Positions 35,036 through 43,774 of a stretch of DNA of 64,000 nucleotides are shown here, piece by piece. The DNA is taken from the NCBI RefSeq assembly GCF_002797375.1, contig NZ_KZ454941.1:3160789-3224788 (forward strand). The letters are read 5' to 3'. Every line of letters begins with the position of its first letter. Position 1 is the first letter of the stretch. Position numbers and translations under genes: made by a program. Below the pieces are notes generated by a model. The model saw only the letters and a list, made by a program, of their open reading frames with translations. It did not search any database and was not told the DNA's origin. The stretch comes from Bacillus sp. FJAT-42315 (GTDB lineage Bacteria > Bacillota > Bacilli > Bacillales > Domibacillaceae).

Positions 35036-35491
35036 TTATAAGCTATCTTGTTTCAGATCGCCAGTTTCTCCTGTGTACGGATTAAAATAAAAATAGGCAT
35101 CTAACTTTTCTGAATAAAACACATAGACTTGGTCTTCATGATGTTTTTGATTATGATGAAACCCCATCGTTGTTTGATAATCTTTTTCTAGAATCTCTAA
35201 AGCTTTATTCACTTCATATTGAGGCTTTGTGATAAAGAAATAGCTAGGAATAACCAATAATAACAACACTGACAATACGCTGATCGTGAACCGTGCGGTC
35301 TTTCTCTCACTAAAAATAAAAATGATATTGGCTAAAACAGCCACCACATAAAAAATTGTAACATGAATTGTGCCCATTATATCTGCATATTTCTTCTGGA
35401 AAAAATATAAGAGCAGGCATTCGATCATTAATAGTGCAATGATGACAACATTAATTGTTCTTCCCATTCGCCTCTCCCTATAACCAATCAA
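35036..35491 (-). CDS. Membrane protein of the small-protein cluster, 151 aa
   Basis: I do not recognise this protein. It has three hydrophobic segments (about 10-30, 38-55, 63-82) and a soluble C-terminal part rich in His/Tyr/Asp (NQKHHEDQVYVFYSEKLD) that ends YFYFNPYTGETGDLKQDSL. An internal ATG at codon 8 (MGRTINVV) may be the real start. It is the last gene of a run of six tiny membrane proteins reading the same way. Confidence 0.65.
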   Translation of the reverse strand: MIGYRERRMGRTINVVIIALLMIECLLLYFFQKKYADIMGTIHVTIFYVVAVLANIIFIFSERKTARFTISVLSVLLLLVIPSYFFITKPQYEVNKALEILEKDYQTTMGFHHNQKHHEDQVYVFYSEKLDAYFYFNPYTGETGDLKQDSL

Positions 35492-35505
35492 TTAGTCTTC
35501 AAGCT

Positions 35506-35823
35506 TCAAATAATATGATCGATTCGATTAATGACTTTCACATAAATATTCTTTCTCGTCCTTTTCAGTATGATTAGTACTGATAACAAAAACAATTGAA
35601 CCATACTTATAGTAACCCCTGCTTTTAAAAAAGAGTTAAACATGAAATAAGCCGTATCTAAACGTAAAAATAGGAAAGAGAAGCCACCTAGAAAAATAGC
35701 CGAAACGAAAAAACCTAATTCATAAGGAAACTTTTTCTTGAAAGAATAAATAATAAATTTCACACTGATCGATGCTAAAATTGCATACAGTATAGAGAAA
35801 GTAACACTCAAAATAGTTATCAT
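35506..35823 (-). CDS. Small membrane protein, 105 aa
   Basis: Unrecognised. It has three hydrophobic segments (about 1-25, 37-55, 66-88) and a basic C-terminus (KRTRKNIYVKVINR). The start overlaps the upstream 63-aa gene by 4 nt, so they are coupled. Confidence 0.6.
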   Translation of the reverse strand: MITILSVTFSILYAILASISVKFIIYSFKKKFPYELGFFVSAIFLGGFSFLFLRLDTAYFMFNSFLKAGVTISMVQLFLLSVLIILKRTRKNIYVKVINRIDHII

Positions 35824-36011
35824 AAAGCTTTTTTGTTCTTTCTAAACAACATATTTAAAAGTATTATAGTAGCTGAGATAATGAAAGATTTTAAAAAATT
35901 CTCTGACCAGTTGAACACATCAAACTTCAAATAATCATATGTAACTAAAGATATGAAAAATAAAAATATAACAGATGAAACAATTAGTATTTTCCGAGAA
36001 TTCAACTTCAT
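35820..36011 (-). CDS. Small membrane protein, 63 aa
   Basis: Unrecognised. It has two hydrophobic segments (about 7-25 and 41-57) separated by a polar loop, and a basic end (FRKNKKAL). GGGAGGC lies upstream of the start at about 10 nt. Its 3' end overlaps the 105-aa gene. Confidence 0.6.
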   Translation of the reverse strand: MKLNSRKILIVSSVIFLFFISLVTYDYLKFDVFNWSENFLKSFIISATIILLNMLFRKNKKAL

Positions 36012-36074
36012 CGTATGCCTCCCGTATGTATTTCACCTTATTGTAGTGAATTTATTATTGTAACTACTTCTAAA

Positions 36075-36245
36075 TTATTCCTCAGAAGGTTTTAATATCG
36101 TTCTCCTTACTATACCAATCACTGATCCACACGCTAAAATAATCAATGAAATGTAAACAGTATCCAGTCTCCCTTGAAGGATGACAAAAATTAAAATCGA
36201 TACCAACACTACAAAAGTAATTAATATACTGTCTAACTTTTTCAT
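36075..36245 (-). CDS. Small membrane protein, 56 aa
   Basis: The frame encodes MKKLDSILITFVVLV..., two hydrophobic helices (about 6-24 and 29-46) and the end TILKPSEE. GGAGGCGAG precedes the ATG by 3-10 nt. The leader of this gene (36246-36305) is a near copy of that of the 28-aa peptide at 36.72 kb. Confidence 0.6.
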   Translation of the reverse strand: MKKLDSILITFVVLVSILIFVILQGRLDTVYISLIILACGSVIGIVRRTILKPSEE

Positions 36246-36380
36246 AGACTCGCCTCCATTTTACTTTGATTGGTCCACACTTTCACTTCTTCATAAAACC
36301 CCTTAATACTATATTGGATATAATAATATTCATGAAGTATTTTGAGACTCCCACGGCTAAATCCACAAACTATGAGAGTC

Positions 36381-36545
36381 TCAAATCTTAAAGCCGGACT
36401 TCCTTAGAGTAAAAAAAGTTGTAATAAAAATAATTGGAAAAGAAACTACTAAGTATAAAATACCCTTAGGCATGAACATGTTAAAAAAGTAAAAAAATAA
36501 AGTTACCCAAATAAATGCAACAACAATTCCTAATGTTTTTTTCAT
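36381..36545 (-). CDS. Small membrane protein, 54 aa
   Basis: The frame encodes MKKTLGIVVAFIWVTLFF..., two hydrophobic helices, and the end LRKSGFKI. The ribosome binding site is weak (GGGAGG about 17 nt upstream). The composition and the MKK start match the neighbouring small proteins. Confidence 0.5.
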   Translation of the reverse strand: MKKTLGIVVAFIWVTLFFYFFNMFMPKGILYLVVSFPIIFITTFFTLRKSGFKI

Positions 36546-36605
36546 AGATACTTATACTGGCCTCCCTCTATCAGAGTTGATTTCTCACTGATTTAACGTT
36601 TCGGG

Positions 36606-36641
36606 GTATTTTTGCGCAACGCCCCGAAACGGTTTAATAAG
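36606..36641 (-). terminator. Terminator-like hairpin
   Basis: Minus strand CCGTTTCGGGG pairs with CCCCGAAACG over an AT-rich loop. It lies directly after the 28-aa peptide gene. The following T run is weak (TTAAATC). Confidence 0.5.
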
Positions 36642-36720
36642 CTATAAGCGAAAGCGCAGAGAAAATGGGCATCGTTATGCTATTCCAAGCCACATCTTTT
36701 GATGAGTGTAATTTTTTCAT
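36634..36720 (-). CDS. 28-aa peptide
   Basis: The frame begins MKKLHSSKDVAWNSITMP and ends IFSALSLIAY. A strong GGAGGTGA stands 5 nt before the ATG. A half-hydrophobic C-terminal end is visible. It could be a membrane peptide, a small signalling peptide or a toxin-like peptide; the sequence does not decide. Confidence 0.5.
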   Translation of the reverse strand: MKKLHSSKDVAWNSITMPIFSALSLIAY

Positions 36721-36765
36721 TAGTTCACCTCCACTTTACTTTGATTGATCTCCCCCTTCACTTCT
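36713..36765 (-). pseudogene. C-terminal tail relic (YEEVK...NQSK type), copy A
   Basis: In the frame preceding the 28-aa peptide, codons read YEEVKGEINQSKVEVN and then stop at TAA just before (TAATG) the peptide start. A stop codon lies three codons before this tail. The related tail FYEEVKVWTNQSKMEASL stands before the 56-aa gene (about 36242-36300), where it is open for more than 40 codons. Both look like ends of a duplicated, decayed gene. The parent family is unknown. Confidence 0.4.
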
Positions 36766-36849
36766 TCATATAACCCTCACATATTTCACTTTTAAAAAAC
36801 ATCAATATATCTTTTGAAATATCCCAATAGCTATCTAAAATATCATTTT

Positions 36850-36912
36850 TAACTGAGACACCTTTTAATAACATATACGAATTATCCAGCATTTGGTTTC
36901 ATAAAAACAAAA
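36850..36912. repeat. Imperfect direct repeat, right copy
   Basis: This is the partner of 34934-34998. The two copies bracket the cluster of small membrane proteins (35036-36720). Confidence 0.8.
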
Positions 36913-36988
36913 AACAACTTCCATTGAATAGAACGTGCTTTTAATAACGTTAGAATAACCTTGGCCAGTCGCAAATAAAAAATTTCTT

Positions 36989-37936
36989 TTAAGACTCTGC
37001 CATAACCTGCTGCCGCTCTGATTTATCCGCATACATCTGTGCATCAGCTTGTGCAAACAGCTGCGTCATTTGTCCAAAAGAATGGGGGTGGTAAGCAGAG
37101 CCAATGGATAGCTGGATGGATCGCTCGTTCTGACTATTGTTATACTCATCAATGACCGTTGTGATTTGAGTCATTAGATTATTAACAGCTGCCTCTGTTG
37201 CACTGATCATTAATAACACGAATTCATCGCCACCAATTCGTGCTACAATTGTTTGTTCATTCGCAAAATGCTTCAATAGCTTAGCTGTTTCAATAATTAG
37301 TTCATCGCCCACTTTATGCCCAAAATGATCATTGTAATATTTTAATTGGTCCAAATCGCATAAAATAATGCCCACGGAAATATCCACTTCTTCATCATAC
37401 GTTGTCATCGCCCGTTCAAAAAACTCACGGTTATGAATAGACGTCAAACTGTCATGATACACCCGATATTCTAACTCTTGCTGTAGCCGCACTTTCTCAT
37501 CAATGTTGCGAACCACTCCTTGAACGGCAACTAACTCTCCTGCTTTATAAATGGGCGTAGCATGATCTTCATACCAACGATAATTCCCACCATGGTCGAT
37601 CCATCTTTGAATAATAGGCTCCTCATAGTTCAACTCACCTTTAATCTTTTTCTTCAGAAGCTGTTCATCATCCGGGTGAATACGCTGAAAAGGAAGATCA
37701 GGGTCTTCATAAGCTCGTTCTACCGCTCCCTCACCAAAAAACAAATTTGCCGCAGGAGACACATACTTGAACTGGCGCTTCGGTTTCAGCTCATAATAAT
37801 ATAAGAGGTCCTTTGAATAATTTAATAATTCGAGGTGGTTTTGCTGCTTTCGTTTCCTTCTAGTTCCTAACAAGCCGTACATAGATAACACACCAACAAG
37901 AAAACCAGTTATTATTCCGATATAGAGACTATTCAT
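36989..37936 (-). CDS. Diguanylate cyclase (PAS-GGDEF), membrane-anchored
   Basis: This 315-aa protein has an N-terminal membrane helix (about 4-22), a PAS/PAC domain (about 45-150) and a GGDEF domain (about 155-310) with an intact RIGGDEFVLL. It should make c-di-GMP from GTP. No RxxD inhibitory site is evident. It is the counterpart of the EAL protein at 12-13.7 kb. Confidence 0.92.
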   Translation of the reverse strand: MNSLYIGIITGFLVGVLSMYGLLGTRRKRKQQNHLELLNYSKDLLYYYELKPKRQFKYVSPAANLFFGEGAVERAYEDPDLPFQRIHPDDEQLLKKKIKGELNYEEPIIQRWIDHGGNYRWYEDHATPIYKAGELVAVQGVVRNIDEKVRLQQELEYRVYHDSLTSIHNREFFERAMTTYDEEVDISVGIILCDLDQLKYYNDHFGHKVGDELIIETAKLLKHFANEQTIVARIGGDEFVLLMISATEAAVNNLMTQITTVIDEYNNSQNERSIQLSIGSAYHPHSFGQMTQLFAQADAQMYADKSERQQVMAES

Positions 37937-38026
37937 CTGATCGCCCTCAATCCCCGATTTTTTTTACATTTACACTGTATCAAACTACCTAACCAAATAT
38001 TTGATAACCTGTGATGAGCCAATCTA

Positions 38027-38075
38027 AAAAAACGACCTTCCCCGATGAAATACTCAGGAAAAGGCCGTACCTTCT
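38027..38075 (-). terminator. Intrinsic terminator
   Basis: Minus strand ACGGCCTTTTCC pairs with GGGGAAGGTCGT and is followed by TTTTTT. It ends the ypbS-like gene. Confidence 0.8.
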
Positions 38076-38104
38076 TCATATATCAAGCTATGCCGACTTT
38101 TTGC

Positions 38105-38362
38105 TTACTGCAACCTCTCCACATACTCCCGAACCATATCAGGCGTCACTACCTTACGAGTTGGGATCAAGCGATGATTCGCTAACACATTAATTTGCTC
38201 CGTCACTTCATTAATGCGATCCGTCGTAAACTCCTTCCCCGCTTTGCACAGCTCCACAGCCTCTTCAATATACGCTTCCCGCTGCTCGTCCAACAAAGCA
38301 AACTCTCGATACAATTTATTTTGCTTTTCAGCATGTAATATAAGGTCTTTATGTACACTCAT
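38105..38362 (-). CDS. YpbS-family (DUF2533) protein
   Basis: This 85-aa helical cytoplasmic protein resembles B. subtilis YpbS throughout (MSVHKDLILHAEKQ, LLDEQREAYIEEAVELCKAG, TPDMVREYVERLQ). Function unknown. AGGAGGT precedes the start. Confidence 0.82.
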   Translation of the reverse strand: MSVHKDLILHAEKQNKLYREFALLDEQREAYIEEAVELCKAGKEFTTDRINEVTEQINVLANHRLIPTRKVVTPDMVREYVERLQ

Positions 38363-38484
38363 GATCGTACCTCCTATGATTTGTTCAATAGCTACATTCT
38401 ATATTAACAAGTTCATATAAAAAACTAAAGATTGCAAATTGCTAATTTTCGATATTTTTATCGAAAGTAGCTAGTAACTAGTTA

Positions 38485-39198
38485 TCAATAAAATAAGTTA
38501 CGGACTGCATAATACAATGTTTTAAGTGAATCAAACAATACTGGAAAAATATCTAAAAACGTTTGTATTGGACTAGTGAGAAAGCCTAAAATCAAACCAA
38601 TGGGAAGCATAATAATAGCAACTAAAAAACCTATGATCGCATAAAAAATATCTAAAGCAATGAATGTTATCGCTGAGCCCTTTGCTACAATATTGGTAAG
38701 TCTCTCGAAATCATCGGCGTTTTTCCACATATAAATATCTAACCTGATATTAGCTATTAACTTAGCAGGAAGATTAACAAGATAAGACAGATTATATGTC
38801 GTCATCGTTGTCGCACTAAACGTTCCCGTTACCCATCTTTCTTCATCACCCGGAAGCTGAAAATGGTATTTCAAATCTCCTTCTCCCCACGCAAACGAAA
38901 GCTTCCTCATTGCTTGTGGATCATTCACTAATGCCCGACGAGAAAGAGATTGGCCTTCTAAAATTCGTGTTGTTCGCATCACATTCCCGTAATCCCCCAT
39001 ATCACGCAAAAACGCTTGAAAATCCGTTAACTCTTCCTCCTCCTCACTACTGCCTAACATCTTATCAAAACTCCCATAATAAGATGCCACTAATTGCTTG
39101 GCACGATACGTATCAACCTCCTCCGGCTGAGGCGTCCCACACCCCGTAAGAACAACAATCGACAACAACATGATAAATGGCCATAATATTTTTTTCAT
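38485..39198 (-). CDS. Lipoprotein with C-terminal membrane segments, unknown
   Basis: This is about 237 aa from the ATG at 39198 (MKKILWPFIMLL), preceded by AGGAGGAG. The lipobox is VVLTGC (Cys near residue 20). After a soluble acidic domain, a hydrophobic region near residues 165-205 (FIALDIFYAIIGFLVAIIML, then LILGFLTSP) is unusual for a lipoprotein. I do not recognise the family. The frame extends upstream to 39228 without need. Confidence 0.7.
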   Translation of the reverse strand: MKKILWPFIMLLSIVVLTGCGTPQPEEVDTYRAKQLVASYYGSFDKMLGSSEEEEELTDFQAFLRDMGDYGNVMRTTRILEGQSLSRRALVNDPQAMRKLSFAWGEGDLKYHFQLPGDEERWVTGTFSATTMTTYNLSYLVNLPAKLIANIRLDIYMWKNADDFERLTNIVAKGSAITFIALDIFYAIIGFLVAIIMLPIGLILGFLTSPIQTFLDIFPVLFDSLKTLYYAVRNLFY

Positions 39199-39470
39199 TC
39201 CGTCTTCTCCTCCTCTTAGTGATCTCAAAATTTATGGAAGGTTGTTCATTGTAGTTAATGATAAGTGTTATGAAATAGTCTCCTCTCTACTAATCTATTA
39301 GATGAATGTTTCGCCCCTATATTTAACTATTAATGAACAACCCGGTATCTTTATCATAAATATTTGGTTGGACGTATTGTGTACTTGGGGTGGAGGATGA
39401 AGGAACTTTTACGTATTGTGGAATGTGGAAAATCCCCAGCTGTGGTTAACTGGGGATTCGGAGTATTATA

Positions 39471-39526
39471 TAAATCAAGCTTAATTTCCCACCACGTTTA
39501 AAACTGCCGTTTTCCTGCAAAACAAA
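39471..39526 (+). repeat. IS630-end-like sequence, left copy
   Basis: ATAAATCAAGCTTAATTTCC followed by CACCA is identical to 52201-52228, and weaker similarity continues for about 25 bp more (AAAACTGCCGTTTTC against AAAATGGCCTTTTTT). The right copy is linked to a decayed IS630 transposase gene, so this copy is probably a solo end of the same element. The orientation is the same on both sides of the cassette. Confidence 0.7.
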
Positions 39527-39564
39527 AAGTATTCACAAACGTTGACCTAACAACATTTGCGAGT
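39522..39564 (-). terminator. Terminator of the dynamin-like cassette
   Basis: Minus strand CGCAAATGTT pairs with AACGTTTGTG over GTTAGGTC and is followed by ATACTTTTTGTTTT. It stands about 70 bp after the last cassette gene and overlaps the edge of the IS630-end-like sequence. Confidence 0.65.
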
Positions 39565-39634
39565 GTTTTACTATTTTTAAGATAAAACCGATTTTTTCTA
39601 AAGATACCGGGCGCATTTATTGTTTTGAGATCGA

Positions 39635-39904
39635 CTATAGATTTTTCATTAAGTCTTTTTCCACTATATCTAATGCCACAAGCAGACGCATAGCTCTTCG
39701 GTACTGCTCATTTACAATACAAATTTCAATGATTGATATTAACTTTTCGATTTTTTCTATTTTTTTTGCTGCTGGTCCTTTTTTCTGAAGGCTCATTGCT
39801 AATTTTAGCGTCAGTTCTTCATTATAAAATATACGATTTATTTTATGCTCTAGCACTTGTTGCAATACAATTGACTGCTGTAATTGATCCATACTTTGAC
39901 TCAT
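39635..39904 (-). CDS. Small helical protein, last gene of the dynamin cassette
   Basis: This 89-aa, probably all-helical soluble protein begins MSQSMDQLQQSIVLQQVLEH and ends ALDIVEKDLMKNL. It is lysine-rich in the middle (KKGPAAKKIEKIEKL). The start chosen is the ATG at 39904 with AGGTGA 6 nt upstream; a GTG at 39913 directly follows the stop of the giant gene. I do not recognise it. Tight coupling to the coiled-coil gene suggests a small partner of that protein. Confidence 0.75.
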   Translation of the reverse strand: MSQSMDQLQQSIVLQQVLEHKINRIFYNEELTLKLAMSLQKKGPAAKKIEKIEKLISIIEICIVNEQYRRAMRLLVALDIVEKDLMKNL

Positions 39905-39913
39905 AAAAATCAC

Positions 39914-42900
39914 CTATTTAATAAGTTCAGCTAAAATTTTCATATCTTCTTTATTCATTGCTTTTAATTCGTTGTATGTGTTTCGTAATGTATTTGCACT
40001 TTCTTTCATTTCCGAAGTTTGTGCACGAAGTTGTGTTGATAATTCTTTTTGTGCACTTTGTTCACTATTAATTAATGCATCTAAGCGATTTAATGTTTCT
40101 TCTAAACTCATTGTATAATTATCAACTGATCTTGTTTGTTTATAAGTACTTTCAGTAATAGCTTCATTTAGGTTACGCATATTTATGTTTAATTTAGCAG
40201 TTAAGTCTTTCAGAATCTCCTCTTGTAAGTTTCTCATATCTGTAACTTCTTCAACCATTACTTCAACATTCTCGATGAGAGCTTTTTGATTTTCTAAACC
40301 TTCTTTTTGTAATACATCAATAGCTGTTTTTAAGGATTTCTCAGCATTTATTAATACAGCACTATGGTTTCCTAGAATATCTTTTAATGTTGTTGTTATC
40401 GATTTTTCTAGCATTTCTTGTGCTTGTACTAGACGCTCATGTTGCTCATCGATTTGTTTCGTTTGGTTAACAATTCTGCCTGTGAATTCCTCTATAGTTT
40501 CTGTTGCTTTTCCATAGTATTGTTGTGCGTTATCAAATGTTTTATGTTGTTGTTCTAATTGCTTCATAAACATATTGCTTTGATTATCAAGTTTTGAAAT
40601 CAGCTTCTGTACATCTTTTTGATCTTTTGAACGTAATTCGACTAACTGTTGTTGAGTTGTAGTCCATTTTTCAGTAATTTGAGCATTTGTTTTCTTCACT
40701 GTTTCGTCCGCAGTGTTAGTAAATTGTTGCTGAGCTTCTTCTGTTTTTTCTGTAAGCTCTTCTAAATAATTCGTGAAAGCTTGTTCTTTTTGTTCTACGC
40801 TTGTTAAGACGCTTTCTAACTGTTCCCTCTCTTGTTGACGAAGTAATAGTACTTGTGATTGTGCATTGTTCCAAGCTTCTAACAGTTTTGCGTTGACAGC
40901 TTCTGTACTATTTAATGCTTGATTAGCTAATTGTTTTTGTAATTTCTCAACATTAACAAATAAGTTTTGCTCTTTTTCTTCTAGGCTTGCCATTACACGT
41001 TGCAATGTTTGTTGTTCCTCATTACGAAGCTTTAATAATTTTTCTTGTGTTCCGTTCCAAACTTGTAAAATTGAATCGTTTACTGCCTCAGATTGCTTTG
41101 AAACTGTTGAAACAAACTGTTCGTTTGATTTTAAAGACTGCTCTTGGAACTGTTCTAAATTTTCTTGGAATTGTTGTTGTGCTTGTTGTTGTGCTTGTTG
41201 TTGCGTTTCTAACGATGTTGTTAAATACAATTGGAATTTTTCTTCTTGTTGTTTTAAGTTTTCTACGATATCCGTAAGAATTTGTTGTTCCGCTTGGCGG
41301 ATTTCAGCGGCCTCATTTTGCGTTTTATTCCAAACTGTAAATAACTCATCATATAACGCTTGTGTTTGGACATTAAAGGACTGCTTGAAGTCTTTTTGTG
41401 CCTCTTTGAATACTACTGCCTGATAAACTAAATGCTCTTTCATTGATTGATCTTTTTCTTCGATTACATCTAACATCTCAAGGATAGATGTATGCTCTCG
41501 TTCTCTTAAACGTTTTGCATCGTTTTGTAACTCGTTCCAAGTTGAAAGTAGTGCGGAGTTTTGTTCGTTCACTTTTTTATCCAGCAATTGCAGTAATTGT
41601 TGTTGGGCAAGTTCTGCGTGTTCTTGTGCTTTTACTAAATACTCGCTGTAAGCACGCTCTTTTTCTTCCACTGCTTGAAGTGTTGCGTGTAATTTCTCTC
41701 GTTCTTTTTGTTGCAGTGCAAGGATACCTGTTTGCACCGTATTCCATGCCTTTAACAGACTGTTGCTCGTTTCGGCGTTTGTTGCTGCTACTGCCTCGAT
41801 CAGCGTTTGCTGTGTTTGAGCAGTTGTATCTTTTACTTCCACTAAGTAGGATGTAAATGCCTGCTCTTTTTTCTCCATCGCTGCTAATGTTGCTTCTAGT
41901 TTTTCTTGTTCTTGTTCGCGCATAGCTGCGAAAGATACCAATGTGTCATTCCAAAGGTCACGCAGTTGTAAGCCTATTTTTTCGTTCGTCGATGCAACAG
42001 CTTGTACAATTTTTTCTGATTGCTGTAATGTCTCCTCTTTAAATTGTTGTAAATAGCCAGCCATTGCTTGTTCACGCTGCTCAACAGCACCTAAAGTGAG
42101 TTTCAGCTGCTCTTGCTCTTCCTGACGAATTACTTTAATACCTTCTTGAACGATTGACCAAACATTTAATAATTTATTGCTAGTTTGTTCATTTTGTGAA
42201 GTTACAGCAGTTAAAAGTTCAAGCTGTGATTTTTCAGTTACCTCTCCAAGATGTTGTAAATATTGACTAAATTCTTCACCTTTTGAATTTAAAGATTCGA
42301 GTGTAACTGTTAATTTTTCTTGTTCTTGATCTCGTATTTGTAGTAGTTGATCTTGAACAGTTTGCCAATTTTCAAGAAGCTGTTGATTTACTTCGTTATT
42401 AGTAGTAGATACTTCTGCGATTGTAGCTGTTAATTGGTCATGTTCTTGCTGGCGCAAATCATTCATTTGTTGTTGGATTGTTGTCCATACCTCTTGTAAA
42501 ATGCTGTTTGATTGCTCTGATTTTGTCTCTAATAACGAAATAATCGTTTGTTGATTTTCTTCTTCTTTTGATTTTAGATTTGTTAAGTATTCGTTATATT
42601 CTTGTTGCGTTGATTTCCAAAGGTCTACTAATTTAGTATATAACGTATTTGTAACGCCCGAAGTAAGCTCTACAAAATTATTGTGAGATTCTGTTGTTTT
42701 TTCATCAAACTGTTGTAAATATCGGCTGAATACTTGTTCTTTTTCTTCTATAACTGTGATCATATGCTCAAATTTTTGCTGTTCTTCTTTTCGAATTTGC
42801 AACGTATTTTGTTGAGCTTTTTCCCATGTTGCTGTAAGGTTATCGTTCATGCGACTAGCCGCTTGTTGGAAATCATATAGTGTTGCCTGAGCTTCGTTCC

Positions 42901-43774
42901 GCTCTTCTTCACGAATTGACAACTGATTTTCCTGCAATGTTTGCCAAGCTGTCATTAATCCTTTATTTGTTGCTTCTAATTTGCTTAAAATATTTTGGCC
43001 TAATAATTTTTGCGCTTCATCAAAATTGTGCTGCACCGTATTTAAGTAGGTTTCAAAGGCACTTTCTTTTTCCTTCATTTGAGCTAATAAATCCTGCCAG
43101 CTTTGCTGTTCTTCTAGGCGAATTTTTAATTGCTCGTCGTTAATTGATTTAAATTTATCTAGTAAGCCATTTTGCGTCGTATCAATTAATTCAACCAGAT
43201 GCTGTTGACCAGATTGAAGGGTAGATGATAATTTTTTGAATATGTCTTCATTTTCCTTCAGTGCTTCTTTATTTGCTTTTTGTTGATCCTCAAACCAGTT
43301 TTCATATTGTTGTTTTGATTCTTTCCATTTTTGCTCTAACAAATCAAATAGCTCTTGTTGCTTTTGTTGCTGTATTTTTTGTACATCGTTTACTTGCGTA
43401 ATAATACAATGAATTTGCTCTGTTGATTGCTTATGATTTTTTTGCGTGATATCCTGTAAAGAACCCCACGATTTTTCCAGCTTATTATGTAAGTCTTTCG
43501 TTAAACTCTGCAAGTTTTCATCAATTTGCTCATTATGTGTCTTTAAGCTTTTCACTACTTCATCATTAGAGCTCTTTAAAAGCTCTGCAAGTTGATTCAA
43601 GTCTTTCTGCTGTTGCTGACTCTTTTTTGACATTACTTGATAGCTTAAAAAAGCTACGACAATGCCACTAATCCCAGCAATTGCAAATGCTATACCACCG
43701 AACGATTCATATAGTGGATACGTTAAAACAACGACCACAATAAATGCAATTGCACTATACATTGCGTTCATCAA
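39914..43774 (-). CDS. 1286-aa membrane-anchored repeat coiled-coil protein of the dynamin cassette
   Basis: Two adjacent hydrophobic helices at the N-terminus (about 5-24 and 28-48: YSAIAFIVVVVLTYPLY, then GGIAFAIAGISGIVVAFL) are followed by some 1230 residues of Gln/Glu-rich predicted coiled coil. This region consists of about fourteen units anchored by W-x3-Q-x5-LR-x2-EQ and by an E-KEQ-x-F-x2-YL box. In the regular part, W-to-W spacing is exactly 69 residues in six of the units I counted; irregular units are 62 or 91. The last about 200 residues are non-repetitive helix. It overlaps the upstream gene by 4 nt (ATGA). I do not recognise the family. It should be a long rod or fibre anchored in the membrane beside three dynamin-like proteins. 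Confidence 0.88.
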   Translation of the reverse strand: MMNAMYSAIAFIVVVVLTYPLYESFGGIAFAIAGISGIVVAFLSYQVMSKKSQQQQKDLNQLAELLKSSNDEVVKSLKTHNEQIDENLQSLTKDLHNKLEKSWGSLQDITQKNHKQSTEQIHCIITQVNDVQKIQQQKQQELFDLLEQKWKESKQQYENWFEDQQKANKEALKENEDIFKKLSSTLQSGQQHLVELIDTTQNGLLDKFKSINDEQLKIRLEEQQSWQDLLAQMKEKESAFETYLNTVQHNFDEAQKLLGQNILSKLEATNKGLMTAWQTLQENQLSIREEERNEAQATLYDFQQAASRMNDNLTATWEKAQQNTLQIRKEEQQKFEHMITVIEEKEQVFSRYLQQFDEKTTESHNNFVELTSGVTNTLYTKLVDLWKSTQQEYNEYLTNLKSKEEENQQTIISLLETKSEQSNSILQEVWTTIQQQMNDLRQQEHDQLTATIAEVSTTNNEVNQQLLENWQTVQDQLLQIRDQEQEKLTVTLESLNSKGEEFSQYLQHLGEVTEKSQLELLTAVTSQNEQTSNKLLNVWSIVQEGIKVIRQEEQEQLKLTLGAVEQREQAMAGYLQQFKEETLQQSEKIVQAVASTNEKIGLQLRDLWNDTLVSFAAMREQEQEKLEATLAAMEKKEQAFTSYLVEVKDTTAQTQQTLIEAVAATNAETSNSLLKAWNTVQTGILALQQKEREKLHATLQAVEEKERAYSEYLVKAQEHAELAQQQLLQLLDKKVNEQNSALLSTWNELQNDAKRLREREHTSILEMLDVIEEKDQSMKEHLVYQAVVFKEAQKDFKQSFNVQTQALYDELFTVWNKTQNEAAEIRQAEQQILTDIVENLKQQEEKFQLYLTTSLETQQQAQQQAQQQFQENLEQFQEQSLKSNEQFVSTVSKQSEAVNDSILQVWNGTQEKLLKLRNEEQQTLQRVMASLEEKEQNLFVNVEKLQKQLANQALNSTEAVNAKLLEAWNNAQSQVLLLRQQEREQLESVLTSVEQKEQAFTNYLEELTEKTEEAQQQFTNTADETVKKTNAQITEKWTTTQQQLVELRSKDQKDVQKLISKLDNQSNMFMKQLEQQHKTFDNAQQYYGKATETIEEFTGRIVNQTKQIDEQHERLVQAQEMLEKSITTTLKDILGNHSAVLINAEKSLKTAIDVLQKEGLENQKALIENVEVMVEEVTDMRNLQEEILKDLTAKLNINMRNLNEAITESTYKQTRSVDNYTMSLEETLNRLDALINSEQSAQKELSTQLRAQTSEMKESANTLRNTYNELKAMNKEDMKILAELIK

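Larger units (their letters stand above)
39199..39634. other. Intergenic region before the dynamin cassette
   Basis: This 436-bp gap holds an IS630-end-like sequence (39471-39526) and the terminator of the dynamin cassette (39522-39564). I see no gene and no other structure in the AT-rich part 39200-39470. Confidence 0.6.

Noticed and set aside
39914..43774. Periodic repeats suggesting a CRISPR or DNA satellite
   Set aside because: The periodicity is at protein level (69 codons) inside one long open frame, with varied DNA; there are no spacers or constant DNA repeats.
39914..43774. Similarity of the membrane-anchored long-tail protein to ZorA of Zorya systems
   Set aside because: There are only two N-terminal helices without a MotA/ExbB-type channel pattern, and no ZorB-like peptidoglycan-binding partner; the layout alone is not enough.
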